Source: Pseudomonas alkylphenolica (lineage in GTDB: Bacteria; Pseudomonadota; Gammaproteobacteria; Pseudomonadales; Pseudomonadaceae). Taken from it: a DNA stretch of 64,000 nucleotides. Positions 1 through 10,923 of the stretch are shown here, piece after piece; the first letter of the stretch is position 1; each line of letters begins with the position of its first letter. The stretch lies in the NCBI RefSeq assembly GCF_000746525.1, contig NZ_CP009048.1, positions 4,591,501 through 4,655,500 of the forward strand. The letters are read 5' to 3'. Under the pieces are notes generated by a model, which saw nothing but the letters and a program-made list of their open reading frames with translations, was not told the DNA's origin and ran no database searches. Made by a program: the position numbers and the translations under genes.

Positions 1-58
1 GGCTTGCAGCCGCGGTGAAAGTCGCGCCAAGATAAGCACAACCTATAGGAATAAAAGC

Positions 59-613
59 ATGAAATTCTGCAGCGCGTGCGGTAATCCGGTGATTCAGCGT
101 ATTCCCGAAGGCGACACCCGCCTGCGCTATGTCTGCGATCACTGCCATACCATCCATTACCAGAACCCCAACATCGTCGCCGGCGTGCTACCGACCTGGG
201 GTAGCCAGGTGCTGTTGTGCCGCCGAGCCATCGAGCCACGCCGCGGCTACTGGACCCTGCCCGCCGGTTTCATGGAGAACGGTGAAACCCTGGAGCAGGC
301 CGCCCGCCGCGAAACCGTCGAGGAAGCCTGCGCTCGCGTCGGGCAGATGAGCCTGTACCAGCTGTTCGACTTGCCGCATATCAACCAGGTGCACGTGTTC
401 TTTCGCGCCGAACTGGCCGACCTGGACTTTGCCGTCGGCGTCGAAAGCCTGGAAGTACGGCTTTTCGATGAAAGTGACATCCCATGGGACGAGCTGGCTT
501 TCCGCACCGTCAGTCGTACCCTAAAATGCTACTATCGTGACCGCATCGAGCAGTCCTACCCGATTGGCAGCGAATGCCTGTCGCCAATGCTCGCCTCGTC
601 ACCCAACACCTAG
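59..613 (+). CDS. NUDIX hydrolase with N-terminal zinc ribbon
   Basis: A 184-residue protein. The N-terminus carries two Cys pairs (CSAC near residue 4 and CDHC near 26) that form a small zinc ribbon. A NUDIX box follows at roughly residues 65-87 (GFMENGETLEQAARRE then TVEEA, the GX5EX7REUXEE pattern), so the catalytic glutamates are present. Family knowledge: zinc-ribbon NUDIX proteins hydrolyse nucleoside diphosphate-linked compounds such as NADH or ADP-ribose, and they are common in Pseudomonas. The exact substrate cannot be read from sequence. The next gene starts 19 bases downstream on the same strand, so the two may be co-transcribed. The start at 59 follows an A-rich stretch without a strong Shine-Dalgarno. 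Confidence 0.9.
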   Translation: MKFCSACGNPVIQRIPEGDTRLRYVCDHCHTIHYQNPNIVAGVLPTWGSQVLLCRRAIEPRRGYWTLPAGFMENGETLEQAARRETVEEACARVGQMSLYQLFDLPHINQVHVFFRAELADLDFAVGVESLEVRLFDESDIPWDELAFRTVSRTLKCYYRDRIEQSYPIGSECLSPMLASSPNT

Positions 614-632
614 TTTTCAGGGATATCGTTTC

Positions 633-1190
633 ATGCGCTGGTTGTTTGCCCTTTTCTGCCTCAGTGTGACATCGGTGTCCCAGGCAGCGTTTACCGAAAC
701 GATCGTGACCAAGCCGATCGAAAAGGTCGCGCCCTCGCCGCTCCAGCTCAAACCCGAGCATTCGGTGCTCATCGACAAAGTCCTGGTACTTAAGTCGGAA
801 CGGCGCCTGCAACTGATCAGCGCCGGTGCGCCGCTGAAAACCTACCGCATCTCGCTGGGCAAGCAGCCCAAGGGGCCGAAGTTGCGTGAAGGCGACAAGC
901 GCACCCCTGAGGGACTCTACTGGCTCGACTGGCGCAAAGAGAGTGACCGTTACAACCTGGCCATGCACGTGTCCTATCCGAACATCAGCGATTCGGCGCG
1001 GGCCCGGCGTGAAGGTGTAGAACCCGGCGGCATGATCATGATCCACGGCACGCCGCTGGACGAAGAATACCCTGAAGAATTCTTCCATACCCTGGACTGG
1101 ACCGAAGGCTGCATTGCCATGACCAATCGCGACATGCGCGAAGTGTGGGATTTGGTACCCGACGGCACGATGATCGAAATTCGCCCCTGA
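633..1190 (+). CDS. Exported L,D-transpeptidase family protein (YkuD domain)
   Basis: A 185-residue protein. It begins with a clear signal peptide (MRWLFALFCLSVTSVSQA), which is why the start at 633 is preferred over the upstream in-frame codon at 537. The YkuD fold shows SLGKQPKGPKLREGDKRTPEG and the catalytic motif IHGTPL followed by EGCIAM. The His and Cys of the SXGC-type active site are therefore present (His in MIHGT, Cys in TEGCIAM). Family members act in the periplasm and form 3-3 peptidoglycan crosslinks or attach proteins to peptidoglycan; short single-domain versions in Pseudomonas are mostly uncharacterised. A REP pair and a strong terminator follow the gene. Confidence 0.88.
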   Translation: MRWLFALFCLSVTSVSQAAFTETIVTKPIEKVAPSPLQLKPEHSVLIDKVLVLKSERRLQLISAGAPLKTYRISLGKQPKGPKLREGDKRTPEGLYWLDWRKESDRYNLAMHVSYPNISDSARARREGVEPGGMIMIHGTPLDEEYPEEFFHTLDWTEGCIAMTNRDMREVWDLVPDGTMIEIRP

Positions 1191-1220
1191 GGCTACCCCC
1201 TGCCCCTGTGGATTCCCCCT

Positions 1221-1290
1221 GTGGGAGCGGGCTTGCCCCGCGATGTGATGTAGCTGACAGCTGGCAATCGCGGGGCAAGCCCGCTCCCAC
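1221..1290. repeat. REP inverted pair
   Basis: Core gtgggagcgggcttgccccg on the plus strand at 1221-1244 is followed by its reverse complement at 1267-1290. This is the putida-group REP element in its usual head-to-head pair, lying after the transpeptidase gene. Confidence 0.9.
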
Positions 1291-1303
1291 CGGGGACAGA
1301 CAC

Positions 1304-1343
1304 AAAAAAGCCGCGACCGATTTGCATCGGTCGCGGCTTTTTT
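1304..1343. terminator. Bidirectional rho-independent terminator
   Basis: The sequence aaaaaagccgcgaccga, a 6-base loop, then tcggtcgcggctttttt forms a stem of about 16 bp with A- and T-runs on opposite sides. It can terminate both the plus-strand transpeptidase transcript and the minus-strand purL/YqfO transcript. Confidence 0.9.
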
Positions 1344-1350
1344 ACAGGCC

Positions 1351-1662
1351 TCAGAAGTCGGCGAGTTGCCAGACCTCATAAGCCGGTGTTTCGTAAGGAT
1401 GGCTGAGCTTGAGCGCAGCAACCACCGGCTTGATCAGCGCGTCGGCCACCACCAGCTCTACCCGCCACTCTTCGACCTGTTCGACCACACCGCTCTGCCC
1501 GATGAACGGCTGACTGCCGTCCAGCGGGCGGAACTGCCCCTGGCCCAACACCTGCCAGGCACAGCAGTCATAGTCGCCGATGCGTCCGCCGCCAGCGGCG
1601 AACACAGCAGTCTTGACCACGTCCACATGGCTGGGCGGGACGAAGAAGGCGAGTTTGTACAC
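1351..1662 (-). CDS. YqfO/NIF3-like small protein (CutA1-like fold)
   Basis: A 103-residue protein. The sequence (MYKLAFFVPPSHVDVVKTAV at the start, a GGGRIGDYDCCAW motif near residue 26, and a LSHPYETPAYEVW tail) matches the small stand-alone form of the domain inserted in YqfO/NIF3 proteins. Its biochemical role is not established. It begins with GTG at 1662, two bases after the purL stop codon, so it is almost certainly translated from the purL mRNA. The bidirectional terminator lies just downstream. Confidence 0.8.
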   Translation of the reverse strand: MYKLAFFVPPSHVDVVKTAVFAAGGGRIGDYDCCAWQVLGQGQFRPLDGSQPFIGQSGVVEQVEEWRVELVVADALIKPVVAALKLSHPYETPAYEVWQLADF

Positions 1663-1664
1663 CC

Positions 1665-4600
1665 TTAGTTCACCCAGGCCCGCGCGTTACGGAACATGCG
1701 CATCCATGCCGCGTCTTCGTTCCAGTCATCCGGACGCCAGGAGTTCTGCACGGCACGGAAGACCCGCTCAGGGTGCGGCATCATGATGGTGACGCGACCG
1801 TCGCGGCTGGTCAGGCCGGTGATCCCGCGCGGCGAACCGTTCGGGTTGGCCGGGTAGGTTTCAGTAACCTTGCCGTGGTTGTCGACAAAGCGCAGGGCCA
1901 CGCAACCGGACAGATCGGCTTCGAGCAAGGCTTCTTCGCTGGCGAATTCGGCATGGCCTTCACCGTGAGCGATGGCGATCGGCATGCGCGAACCGGCCAT
2001 ACCCTGCAGGAAGATCGAGTTCGACTCCTGGACCTGGACCATGGCCACACGGGCTTCGAACTGCTCGGAGCGGTTACGCACGAAGTGCGGCCAGAACTCG
2101 GTACCCGGAATCAGCTCGTGCAGGTTGGACATCATCTGGCAACCGTTGCACACACCCAGGGTGAAGCTGTCGCTACGTTCGAAGTACTGCTGGAACGCTT
2201 CGCGGGCACGGCTGTTGAACAGCGCCGACTTGGCCCAGCCTTCACCGGCACCGAGAACGTCGCCGTAGGAGAAGCCGCCACAGGCGACCAGACCTTTGAA
2301 CTCGTTCAGGTCGATGCGACCGGCGAGGATATCGCTCATGTGCACGTCGATAGCGTTGAAACCAGCGCGGTCGAAGGCAGCTGCCATCTCGACCTGGCCG
2401 TTGACGCCCTGCTCACGCAATACCGCCACCTGAGGACGGATGCCCTTCTTGATGTACGGTGCGGCGATGTCGTGGTTGACGTCGAAGCCGAGCTTGACGC
2501 TCAGGCCCGGATTGTCTTCCTCGAGCAGGCCTTCGAACTCCTGATCGGCGCAGTCGGCGTTGTCACGCAGACGCTGGATCTGGTAGCTGGTTTCCGCCCA
2601 CTGGCGCTGCAGCAGACGACGGTCGCCCTTGAACAGCTCTTCGCCCATGTGGTGGATCAGCACTTCGCTGTTGTTGACCGGCTGACCGATCACTGCAACG
2701 CAGTCTTCACCGAGGCCGGCAGCGCTGAACTGGGCCAACACATCCGGAGTAGCGTCCTGATGCACCTGGATCACCGCACCCAGCTCTTCGTTGAAGAGGA
2801 TGGCGGCAATTTTCTCGCGCTTGCTGGTCAGGGTGTCCAGTTCCAGGCTCAGACCGCAATGACCGGCGAAGGCCATTTCCAGCACGGTGGTCATCAAGCC
2901 GCCGTCGGAACGGTCGTGGTAAGCCAGCAGATGGCCGTCTTTGTTCAGCCCCTGGATCACCGCGAAGAAGGCCTTGAGGTCTTCGGCGTCGTCGACGTCC
3001 GGCGCCTGAGCACCGAGCTTGCCGTGGGTCTGGGCGAGGATCGAGGCGCCCATGCGGTTCTGGCCGCGACCGAGGTCGATCAGGATCAGGTCGGTTTCGC
3101 CCTTGTCCATGCGCAGTTGCGGGGTCAGGGTCTTGCGGATATCGGTGACCGGCGCGAAACCGGTGACGATCAGCGACAGCGGCGAGGTGACGGATTTCTC
3201 CGCGCCCTCTTCGCTCCACTTGGTCTTCATCGACATCGAGTCCTTGCCGACCGGAATGGTCAGGCCCAGCTCAGGGCACAGCTCCATGCCGACAGCCTTG
3301 ACGGTGTCGTACAGGCGGGCGTCTTCACCCGGGTGACCGGCGGCGGACATCCAGTTGGCCGACAGTTTGATGTCGGAGAGCTTTTCAATGCGCGAAGCGG
3401 CCATGTTGGTCAGCGTCTCGCCGATCGCCATGCGCCCCGAGGCCGGCGCATCGAGCAGGGCCAGCGGTGTGCGCTCACCCATGGCCATGGCTTCACCGGT
3501 GTAAACGTCGAAGCTGGTGGCGGTGACGGCGACGTCAGCCACTGGCACCTGCCACGGGCCGACCATCTGGTCGCGGGCAACCAGACCGGTAATGGTACGG
3601 TCGCCGATGGTGATCAGGAAGCTCTTGCTGGCCACGGCCGGGTGACGCAGCACGCGCTCGACCGAATCGTTCAGCTCAAGGCCGGACGGGTCGAAATCAT
3701 CGCCCTGCTCAGCTTCACGGGTAACCGAACGGTGCATGCGCGGCGGTTTGCCCAGCAGCACTTCCAGCGGCATGTCCACCGGGCTGTTGCCGAAGTGGCT
3801 GTCGGTGACCGTCAGGTGCGGCTCTGCGGTGGCTTCGCCGACCACGGCGAACGGGCAGCGCTCGCGCTCGCAGATGGCCTGGAAGCGCTCGAAATCGGCG
3901 GCATCGACGGCCAGGACATAACGTTCCTGGGATTCGTTGCTCCAGATTTCGTGCGGGGCCATGCCCGGCTCGTCGTTAGGTACGTTACGCAGCTCGAAAC
4001 GGCCGCCACGGCCACCATCGTTGACCAGCTCCGGGAAGGCGTTGGAAATGCCGCCCGCGCCAACGTCGTGGATGAAAGCGATCGGGTTGTTATCACCCAG
4101 CTGCCAGCAGCGGTCGATGACCTCCTGACAGCGGCGTTCCATTTCCGGGTTTTCACGCTGTACCGAGGCGAAGTCCAGGTCGGCAGAGCTGGCACCGGTG
4201 GCAACCGAGGAAGCTGCACCACCGCCCAGGCCGATCAGCATGGCCGGGCCACCGAGGACGATCAGCTTGGCGCCGACGGTGATCTCGCCTTTTTGGACGT
4301 GATCTTCGCGGATGTTGCCCATACCGCCAGCGAGCATGATCGGCTTGTGGTAACCGCGCACTTCTTCGCCGTGCGGGGTGCTGATCGACTGCTCGAAGGT
4401 ACGGAAGTAACCGGTCAGGGCCGGACGGCCGAATTCGTTGTTGAACGCCGCGCCACCCAGCGGGCCTTCAATCATGATGTCCAGCGCGGTGACAATGCGC
4501 TCAGGCTTGCCGTAGGCCTTCTCCCATGGCTGTTCAAAGCCCGGGATCTGCAGGTTGGAAACGGTGAAACCGGTCAGGCCGGCTTTTGGCTTGGCACCAC

Positions 4601-5564
4601 GACCGGTGGCGCCTTCATCGCGGATTTCGCCGCCGGAACCGGTGGACGCGCCGGAGAATGGCGAGATGGCGGTCGGGTGGTTGTGGGTCTCGACCTTCAT
4701 CAGGATGTGCACCGGCTCCTGCACCGCGCCGTACCGGCGGGTCTCAGGGTTCGGGAAGAAGCGGCCGGCGACGTTACCGACGATCACCGAGGCGTTGTCC
4801 TTGTAAGCGGACAGCACGCCTTCGCTGTGCATCTGGTAGGTGTTCTTGATCATGCCGAACAGGCTTTTTTCCTGGCTTTCGCCGTCGATATCCCAACTGG
4901 CGTTGAAGATCTTGTGACGGCAGTGCTCGGAGTTGGCCTGGGCGAACATCATCAGTTCGATGTCGTTCGGGTTGCGTTTCAGACCCTGGAAGCTGGTGAC
5001 CAGGTAGTCGATCTCGTCTTCGGCCAGAGCCAGGCCCAGATCGATGTTGGCCTGGGCCAGCGCCGCGCGGCCACCGCCGAGGATGTCCACAGAGGTCATC
5101 GGCTTGGGCTGGGCGTGGCTGAACAGGCCGGCGGCCTCTTCCAGCTTGCTCAGGACAATCTGGGTCATACGGTCGTGCAGGACCTGGGCGACCAGCGCAG
5201 CGTCGGCCTCGCTCAGCTCACCGGCGACGTAGTAGGCGATACCGCGTTCCAGGCGCTGGACGTTCTCCAGGCCGCAGTTGTGGGCGATGTCGCTGGCCTT
5301 GCTCGACCAGGGCGAGATGGTGCCGAAGCGCGGCAGGACCAGGAACAGGCGACCGCTCGGCTCCTGTACCGGTACGCTCGGGCCGTACTTGAGCAAGCGC
5401 GCGAGCACTTGCTGTTGGTCGGCAGTCAGATCGCCGTCAACCTCGGCGAAATGAGCGAATTCAGCGTACAAACCACTAACAGCGGGGACTTTCTGGCTCA
5501 ATTGCTCGAGTAATTTACCGTGGCGAAAGGCAGAAAGGGCAGGAGCGCCGCGCAGGATCAACAT
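1665..5564 (-). CDS. purL: Phosphoribosylformylglycinamidine synthase (FGAM synthetase)
   Basis: A 1299-residue single-chain PurL, the normal length for gammaproteobacteria. It catalyses the ATP- and glutamine-dependent step from FGAR to FGAM in purine synthesis in the cytoplasm. The N-terminal linker and two AIR-synthase-like halves are followed by a C-terminal class I glutaminase domain. The nucleophile is Cys1139 in GVCNGCQMM, and the His/Glu pair lies at about 1264/1266 in MMPHPERVF. Substrate-binding segments such as [14 protein letters not shown] and [14 protein letters not shown] are intact. The start MLILRGAP is the family-typical N-terminus. It is divergent from mltF and probably forms a two-gene transcript with the downstream YqfO-like gene. 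Confidence 0.98.
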   Translation of the reverse strand: MLILRGAPALSAFRHGKLLEQLSQKVPAVSGLYAEFAHFAEVDGDLTADQQQVLARLLKYGPSVPVQEPSGRLFLVLPRFGTISPWSSKASDIAHNCGLENVQRLERGIAYYVAGELSEADAALVAQVLHDRMTQIVLSKLEEAAGLFSHAQPKPMTSVDILGGGRAALAQANIDLGLALAEDEIDYLVTSFQGLKRNPNDIELMMFAQANSEHCRHKIFNASWDIDGESQEKSLFGMIKNTYQMHSEGVLSAYKDNASVIVGNVAGRFFPNPETRRYGAVQEPVHILMKVETHNHPTAISPFSGASTGSGGEIRDEGATGRGAKPKAGLTGFTVSNLQIPGFEQPWEKAYGKPERIVTALDIMIEGPLGGAAFNNEFGRPALTGYFRTFEQSISTPHGEEVRGYHKPIMLAGGMGNIREDHVQKGEITVGAKLIVLGGPAMLIGLGGGAASSVATGASSADLDFASVQRENPEMERRCQEVIDRCWQLGDNNPIAFIHDVGAGGISNAFPELVNDGGRGGRFELRNVPNDEPGMAPHEIWSNESQERYVLAVDAADFERFQAICERERCPFAVVGEATAEPHLTVTDSHFGNSPVDMPLEVLLGKPPRMHRSVTREAEQGDDFDPSGLELNDSVERVLRHPAVASKSFLITIGDRTITGLVARDQMVGPWQVPVADVAVTATSFDVYTGEAMAMGERTPLALLDAPASGRMAIGETLTNMAASRIEKLSDIKLSANWMSAAGHPGEDARLYDTVKAVGMELCPELGLTIPVGKDSMSMKTKWSEEGAEKSVTSPLSLIVTGFAPVTDIRKTLTPQLRMDKGETDLILIDLGRGQNRMGASILAQTHGKLGAQAPDVDDAEDLKAFFAVIQGLNKDGHLLAYHDRSDGGLMTTVLEMAFAGHCGLSLELDTLTSKREKIAAILFNEELGAVIQVHQDATPDVLAQFSAAGLGEDCVAVIGQPVNNSEVLIHHMGEELFKGDRRLLQRQWAETSYQIQRLRDNADCADQEFEGLLEEDNPGLSVKLGFDVNHDIAAPYIKKGIRPQVAVLREQGVNGQVEMAAAFDRAGFNAIDVHMSDILAGRIDLNEFKGLVACGGFSYGDVLGAGEGWAKSALFNSRAREAFQQYFERSDSFTLGVCNGCQMMSNLHELIPGTEFWPHFVRNRSEQFEARVAMVQVQESNSIFLQGMAGSRMPIAIAHGEGHAEFASEEALLEADLSGCVALRFVDNHGKVTETYPANPNGSPRGITGLTSRDGRVTIMMPHPERVFRAVQNSWRPDDWNEDAAWMRMFRNARAWVN

Positions 5565-7270
<1,706 letters not shown>

Positions 7271-7275
7271 AATGC

Positions 7276-7332
7276 ATCGCGGGGCAAGCCCGCTCCCACC
7301 AGGTCTCTGTGGGAGCGGGCTTGCCCCGCGAT
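7276..7332. repeat. REP inverted pair
   Basis: Reverse-complement core at 7276-7299 and forward core at 7309-7332, only 9 bases apart, between the convergent ends of mltF and tadA. Confidence 0.9.
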
Positions 7333-7343
7333 CAAATCACCAC

Positions 7344-7826
7344 TCAGGCCTTGGCCCGACGCGCTTTGAAGAACTCGGACAGAATCGTCCCGCACTCTTC
7401 CGCCAGCACCCCACCTTCGAACAACACCCGATGGTTGAGAAAACCCTGGGTGAAAAACTGCCCCTGGCTCTGCACGATGCCCGCCTTGGGCTCCAGCGCG
7501 CCGTACACCACCCGCGCAATGCGCGAATGAACGATCAGCCCGGCGCACATGCTGCAGGGCTCCAGCGTCACATACAGGGTGCTGCCGGGCAGCCGGTAGT
7601 TGCTCGCGGCCTGGGCGGCGGCGCGGATGGCGACCATTTCGGCATGGGCACTGGGATCACTGCCGCTGATCGGGCAGTTGAAGCCCCGGCCAATGACCTG
7701 ACCATGCTGCACCAGCACCGCGCCCACCGGCACCTCGCCCATGGCCGCACCTTGCGCCGCCAGCTCCAGGGCCTGACGCATGAATTCCTGGTCGCGGCTG
7801 CGATCAATGATTTGCGGCTGACGCAT
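7344..7826 (-). CDS. tadA: tRNA-specific adenosine deaminase
   Basis: 160 residues from ATG 7826. It deaminates A34 to inosine in the anticodon of tRNA-Arg(ACG). The zinc site is complete: HAEMVAIRAA gives the His ligand and catalytic Glu, and EPCSMCAG gives the two Cys ligands. The start overlaps the stop of the upstream multicopper oxidase gene as TGATG, so the two are translationally coupled. The longer reading frame to 7883 would run into that gene and is not needed. Confidence 0.96.
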   Translation of the reverse strand: MRQPQIIDRSRDQEFMRQALELAAQGAAMGEVPVGAVLVQHGQVIGRGFNCPISGSDPSAHAEMVAIRAAAQAASNYRLPGSTLYVTLEPCSMCAGLIVHSRIARVVYGALEPKAGIVQSQGQFFTQGFLNHRVLFEGGVLAEECGTILSEFFKARRAKA

Positions 7827-9205
7827 CAGGCGACCTCGATCGCGGCCATCAGGCCGGTTTCCATATGGTCGATGACATGGCAATGGAACATCCAGGTGCC
7901 CGGGTTATCGGCGACCAACGCCACCTGGGCACTCTCGTTCTTGCCCAGCAGGTAAGTGTCGGTGAAGTACTGCTCCGGGAACTTGTGGCGGTTCGAGCTG
8001 AGCACCTTGAAACTCATGCCATGCAGATGGATCGGGTGCTGGTACTGGGTCATGTTCTTGAGCTCGAAGATATAGCTCTTGCCCTTTTGCAAGGTGGCGA
8101 TCGGCCGCTCGGCACAGGTCTTGTCGGTGATGTCCCAGGCCTGCCCATTGATCTGCCACAGGCTAGGCGGCTTGCCGTTCTCGGTGTTGACCGAAACCGA
8201 GCCCACCCACTCGAAATTGAAGTTGAGCTTCTCGGCATTGGCCAGGTCCGGCTCGGCAATCGGGTTGGCCGGCAACGCCGGTGGCCAGTCGCCGGGCGCC
8301 TCACTGCTGGCTACCGAACGCAAGGTACCCAGGCGCACCGAGCCATCGCGCAACGACAGCTCTTCGCCGGCAGGTGGCATCTTGATTGCCAGGCAGATTC
8401 GCATGCCCGGGCCAAGCCAGTAATCCTTGCCCAGCGGCCGCGGGGTGATCGGGTTGCCATCGAGGGCGTAGACCTTGGCCTCAAAGTTACCCTTGAGGTT
8501 GATCCGGTAGGTCAGGGTGTTGTCCAGATTGAGCAGGCGCACCCGCACGATCTGTCCTTCGGGCATGTCGATGACGGCGTTGGCCTGGCCATTGATGGTG
8601 ATCAAACGCCCGGCAGTGCCCCCACGAGCGGCCTCACGCGGGATGCTGAACGGCAGGTAGGCGCCCTGCTCGTCCACATGCCAGTTTTTCAGGCTCAGCG
8701 TACGCTCATGCTTGAAACCAGTGGGCTCGCGCTCCTCGACGATCAGCGGCCCGACCAGGCCTTTGCCGAGCTCTTCGGAGCTGTTCACATGCGGGTGATA
8801 CCAGAAGCTGCCAGCATCCGGGACGCGGAACTTGTAATCGAAATACTCGCCCGGCAACACCGGCAGTTGCGAGACGTAAGGCACACCGTCCATCTCCAGC
8901 GGCAGGCGGATGCCATGCCAGTGAATGGTGGTGGCTACCGGCAGGTGGTTGATGAAACGCACACGCAGCCACTCACCCTGACGCACCCGCAATTCGGTGC
9001 CCGGCGCGGAGGGACCGAAAGCCCAGGCCTCGGTCTTGTGGCCGGAAACCAGCTCGACATCCAGAGGCGCGGCAATCAGCTCGTAGTCATGCCCGGCGTT
9101 CGGGTCGCTGCGCCCCAGCCAGTAACGGGATGCGCCACCGGCGCCCAGACCGATTGCCACCAGGCCGGTCAGGCCACCGAGTATTTGTCGCCGGGTAAAG
9201 GACAT
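7826..9205 (-). CDS. Tat-exported multicopper oxidase
   Basis: 459 residues from ATG 9205. The N-terminus MSFTRRQILGGLTGLVAIGL is a twin-arginine signal (TRRQIL), which fixes the start rather than the codon at 9238. All four copper-binding segments are visible: HWHG near residue 95, WYHPH near 136, HPIHLHG near 400, and HCHVIDHMETGLM near the C-terminus. Three cupredoxin domains are expected. Family members oxidise cuprous iron, phenolic or metal substrates in the periplasm; the substrate here is unknown. It lacks the methionine-rich insert of CueO. In other pseudomonads the same gene sits between tadA and guaA; here an accessory block separates it from guaA. Confidence 0.93.
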   Translation of the reverse strand: MSFTRRQILGGLTGLVAIGLGAGGASRYWLGRSDPNAGHDYELIAAPLDVELVSGHKTEAWAFGPSAPGTELRVRQGEWLRVRFINHLPVATTIHWHGIRLPLEMDGVPYVSQLPVLPGEYFDYKFRVPDAGSFWYHPHVNSSEELGKGLVGPLIVEEREPTGFKHERTLSLKNWHVDEQGAYLPFSIPREAARGGTAGRLITINGQANAVIDMPEGQIVRVRLLNLDNTLTYRINLKGNFEAKVYALDGNPITPRPLGKDYWLGPGMRICLAIKMPPAGEELSLRDGSVRLGTLRSVASSEAPGDWPPALPANPIAEPDLANAEKLNFNFEWVGSVSVNTENGKPPSLWQINGQAWDITDKTCAERPIATLQKGKSYIFELKNMTQYQHPIHLHGMSFKVLSSNRHKFPEQYFTDTYLLGKNESAQVALVADNPGTWMFHCHVIDHMETGLMAAIEVA

Positions 9206-9334
9206 GCAGCTGGTACCTCGTAATGCTAGGAACAACATGCCGGCACCTTGCCAGGTACCAGCGATGAAGGGCGAATACGATACACCTGCAATTGCGAAAG
9301 ATTAAGTGAAGTGTTGCCGCAGGCAAGCGCCGGC

Positions 9335-9357
9335 AAAAAAGGGCGCCTGAGCGCCCT
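9335..9357 (-). terminator. Rho-independent terminator after the permease gene
   Basis: The stem gggcgc / gcgccc with a short loop is followed, on the minus strand, by a run of six T. It lies seven bases past the permease stop codon and separates that transcript from the multicopper oxidase gene. Confidence 0.8.
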
Positions 9358-9363
9358 TCTGCA

Positions 9364-10869
9364 TCACGCCCGGCTGGGCGCGCTCACGCTCTGCTCGTTG
9401 TGCAACTTCCATGCATCGGCAAACGGCGCCGTGCCTTTGTCATAGGGTTTGAACAGGACCATGTAGACCAGGCCAATGCCAATCACCACCGCCGACGTCA
9501 GCAGGATGCCGTAGTTGCTGTACCAGGGGGCATCCGGCGTACGCGGCCAGGACATGTTGACGATCGCCAGCACGCCGTAGACCAGCGCCAGGATGTTCAC
9601 GATCCAGCCCCAGCCGCCCAGGGTGAACTGACCTGCCGGCCTCCAGCCGCGCAGCCGGGCGAACAGCGCTCCGCCGACAATCATCTGGAAGGCCAGATAA
9701 ATGCCGATGGCGGCGAAGCTGACGATGATCGCAATGGCGTTTTCCAGGTAGAACCCGGCACAGACAATCGCAGCCGGGATCAGGCCGCAGGTGATCAATG
9801 CTGCCGTGGGCACCCGGGTATTGGGCGACAGACGCTTGAGCACACTGCTGCCCATGACCATTTCGTCGCGGGCAAAGGAGTACAGCAAACGGCTGGCCGC
9901 CGCCTGCAGGCTCAGCACGCAGGACACGAAAGACACGGTGATGACCGCCGTGACAATCTTCCAACCGGTCGGCCCGAAGGCATTGGCCATGATGGTCGAC
10001 ATCGGGTCTTTGTCTTCGCCGGACAGCACCTTGGCAATGTCCGGAACCGCGAGGATCAGGGCCAATGCGGCGAAAATCGCGGCACCACCACCGATGTAGA
10101 TGGTCATGCGCATGGCTTTGGGAATGCGCTTGCTCGGGTTTGGCGTCTCTTCCGCCACATCACCGCACGCTTCGAAGCCGTAATAGAGGAACATGCCGGC
10201 CAGCGAAGCGGTCAGGAACGCCGGCCAGTAACTGCCGTCGATACTGATATCAAAGGTATTGAACAGCACCGAAAACGGCTGATGACGCTCGAAGATCAGC
10301 AGGTAGCCACCGATCACAATCGCTCCCAGCAGCTCGCAGATGAAACCGAACATCGCGACCTTGGCCAGCAACTTGGTCCCGCTCAGGTTCAACAGGGTTG
10401 CCAGCACGGTCAGGGCCAGCGCGACGAATGTATTGGTCACCGGGCTCGGTTCGAAGCCGAGCATCGCCGCGATGTAGGGACCAGCACCGAGCGCAACCGC
10501 AGCAATGGTCACGCACAGCGACACGGAGTAGATCCAGCCGACCATCCACGCCCAGCGCTTGCCCACCAGACGGCGGGCCCATGGATAGACGCCGCCGGAA
10601 ATCGGAAACTGCGAAACCACTTCGCAGAAAATCAGGCACACCAGCATCTGCCCGAAACCGACCAGCAAGTACGACCAGATCATCGGCGGCCCGCCTGCCG
10701 CCAGGCACAGGCCGAACAGCGTATAAACGCCCACGACCGGCGAAAGGTAGGTGAAGCCCAGCGCAAAGTTTTCCCACAGGCTCATGCTTCTTTCGAAGTT
10801 CGACGTATAGCCAAGCGCCTTGAGCTGGGCGGCATCGCGGTCCACCGCAGTGAGTTCGGAACTGTTCAT
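9364..10869 (-). CDS. APC-family amino acid permease
   Basis: 501 residues with about twelve hydrophobic segments, an inner-membrane transporter of the amino acid-polyamine-organocation superfamily. The N-terminal block LGYTSNFERSMSLWENFALGFTYLSPVVGVY is typical of the GABA/choline/polyamine permease subgroup. It lies directly downstream of a PuuC-type aldehyde dehydrogenase gene on the same strand with only 54 bases between. This suggests uptake of an amine or amino acid whose aldehyde is oxidised by that enzyme. The actual substrate cannot be assigned. Confidence 0.88.
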   Translation of the reverse strand: MNSSELTAVDRDAAQLKALGYTSNFERSMSLWENFALGFTYLSPVVGVYTLFGLCLAAGGPPMIWSYLLVGFGQMLVCLIFCEVVSQFPISGGVYPWARRLVGKRWAWMVGWIYSVSLCVTIAAVALGAGPYIAAMLGFEPSPVTNTFVALALTVLATLLNLSGTKLLAKVAMFGFICELLGAIVIGGYLLIFERHQPFSVLFNTFDISIDGSYWPAFLTASLAGMFLYYGFEACGDVAEETPNPSKRIPKAMRMTIYIGGGAAIFAALALILAVPDIAKVLSGEDKDPMSTIMANAFGPTGWKIVTAVITVSFVSCVLSLQAAASRLLYSFARDEMVMGSSVLKRLSPNTRVPTAALITCGLIPAAIVCAGFYLENAIAIIVSFAAIGIYLAFQMIVGGALFARLRGWRPAGQFTLGGWGWIVNILALVYGVLAIVNMSWPRTPDAPWYSNYGILLTSAVVIGIGLVYMVLFKPYDKGTAPFADAWKLHNEQSVSAPSRA

Positions 10870-10923
10870 GCTGTTATCCTGAGGACATTGTCCTGTCGGC
10901 AGTTATTGTTTTTGTTTGCAGAC

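Noticed and set aside
1773..5513. 1246-codon open frame on the plus strand opposite purL
   Set aside because: It is the antisense of a full, conserved purL. The product is low-complexity (V/Q/G/A/H/D-rich) with no motif, as expected for an antisense frame in GC-rich DNA.
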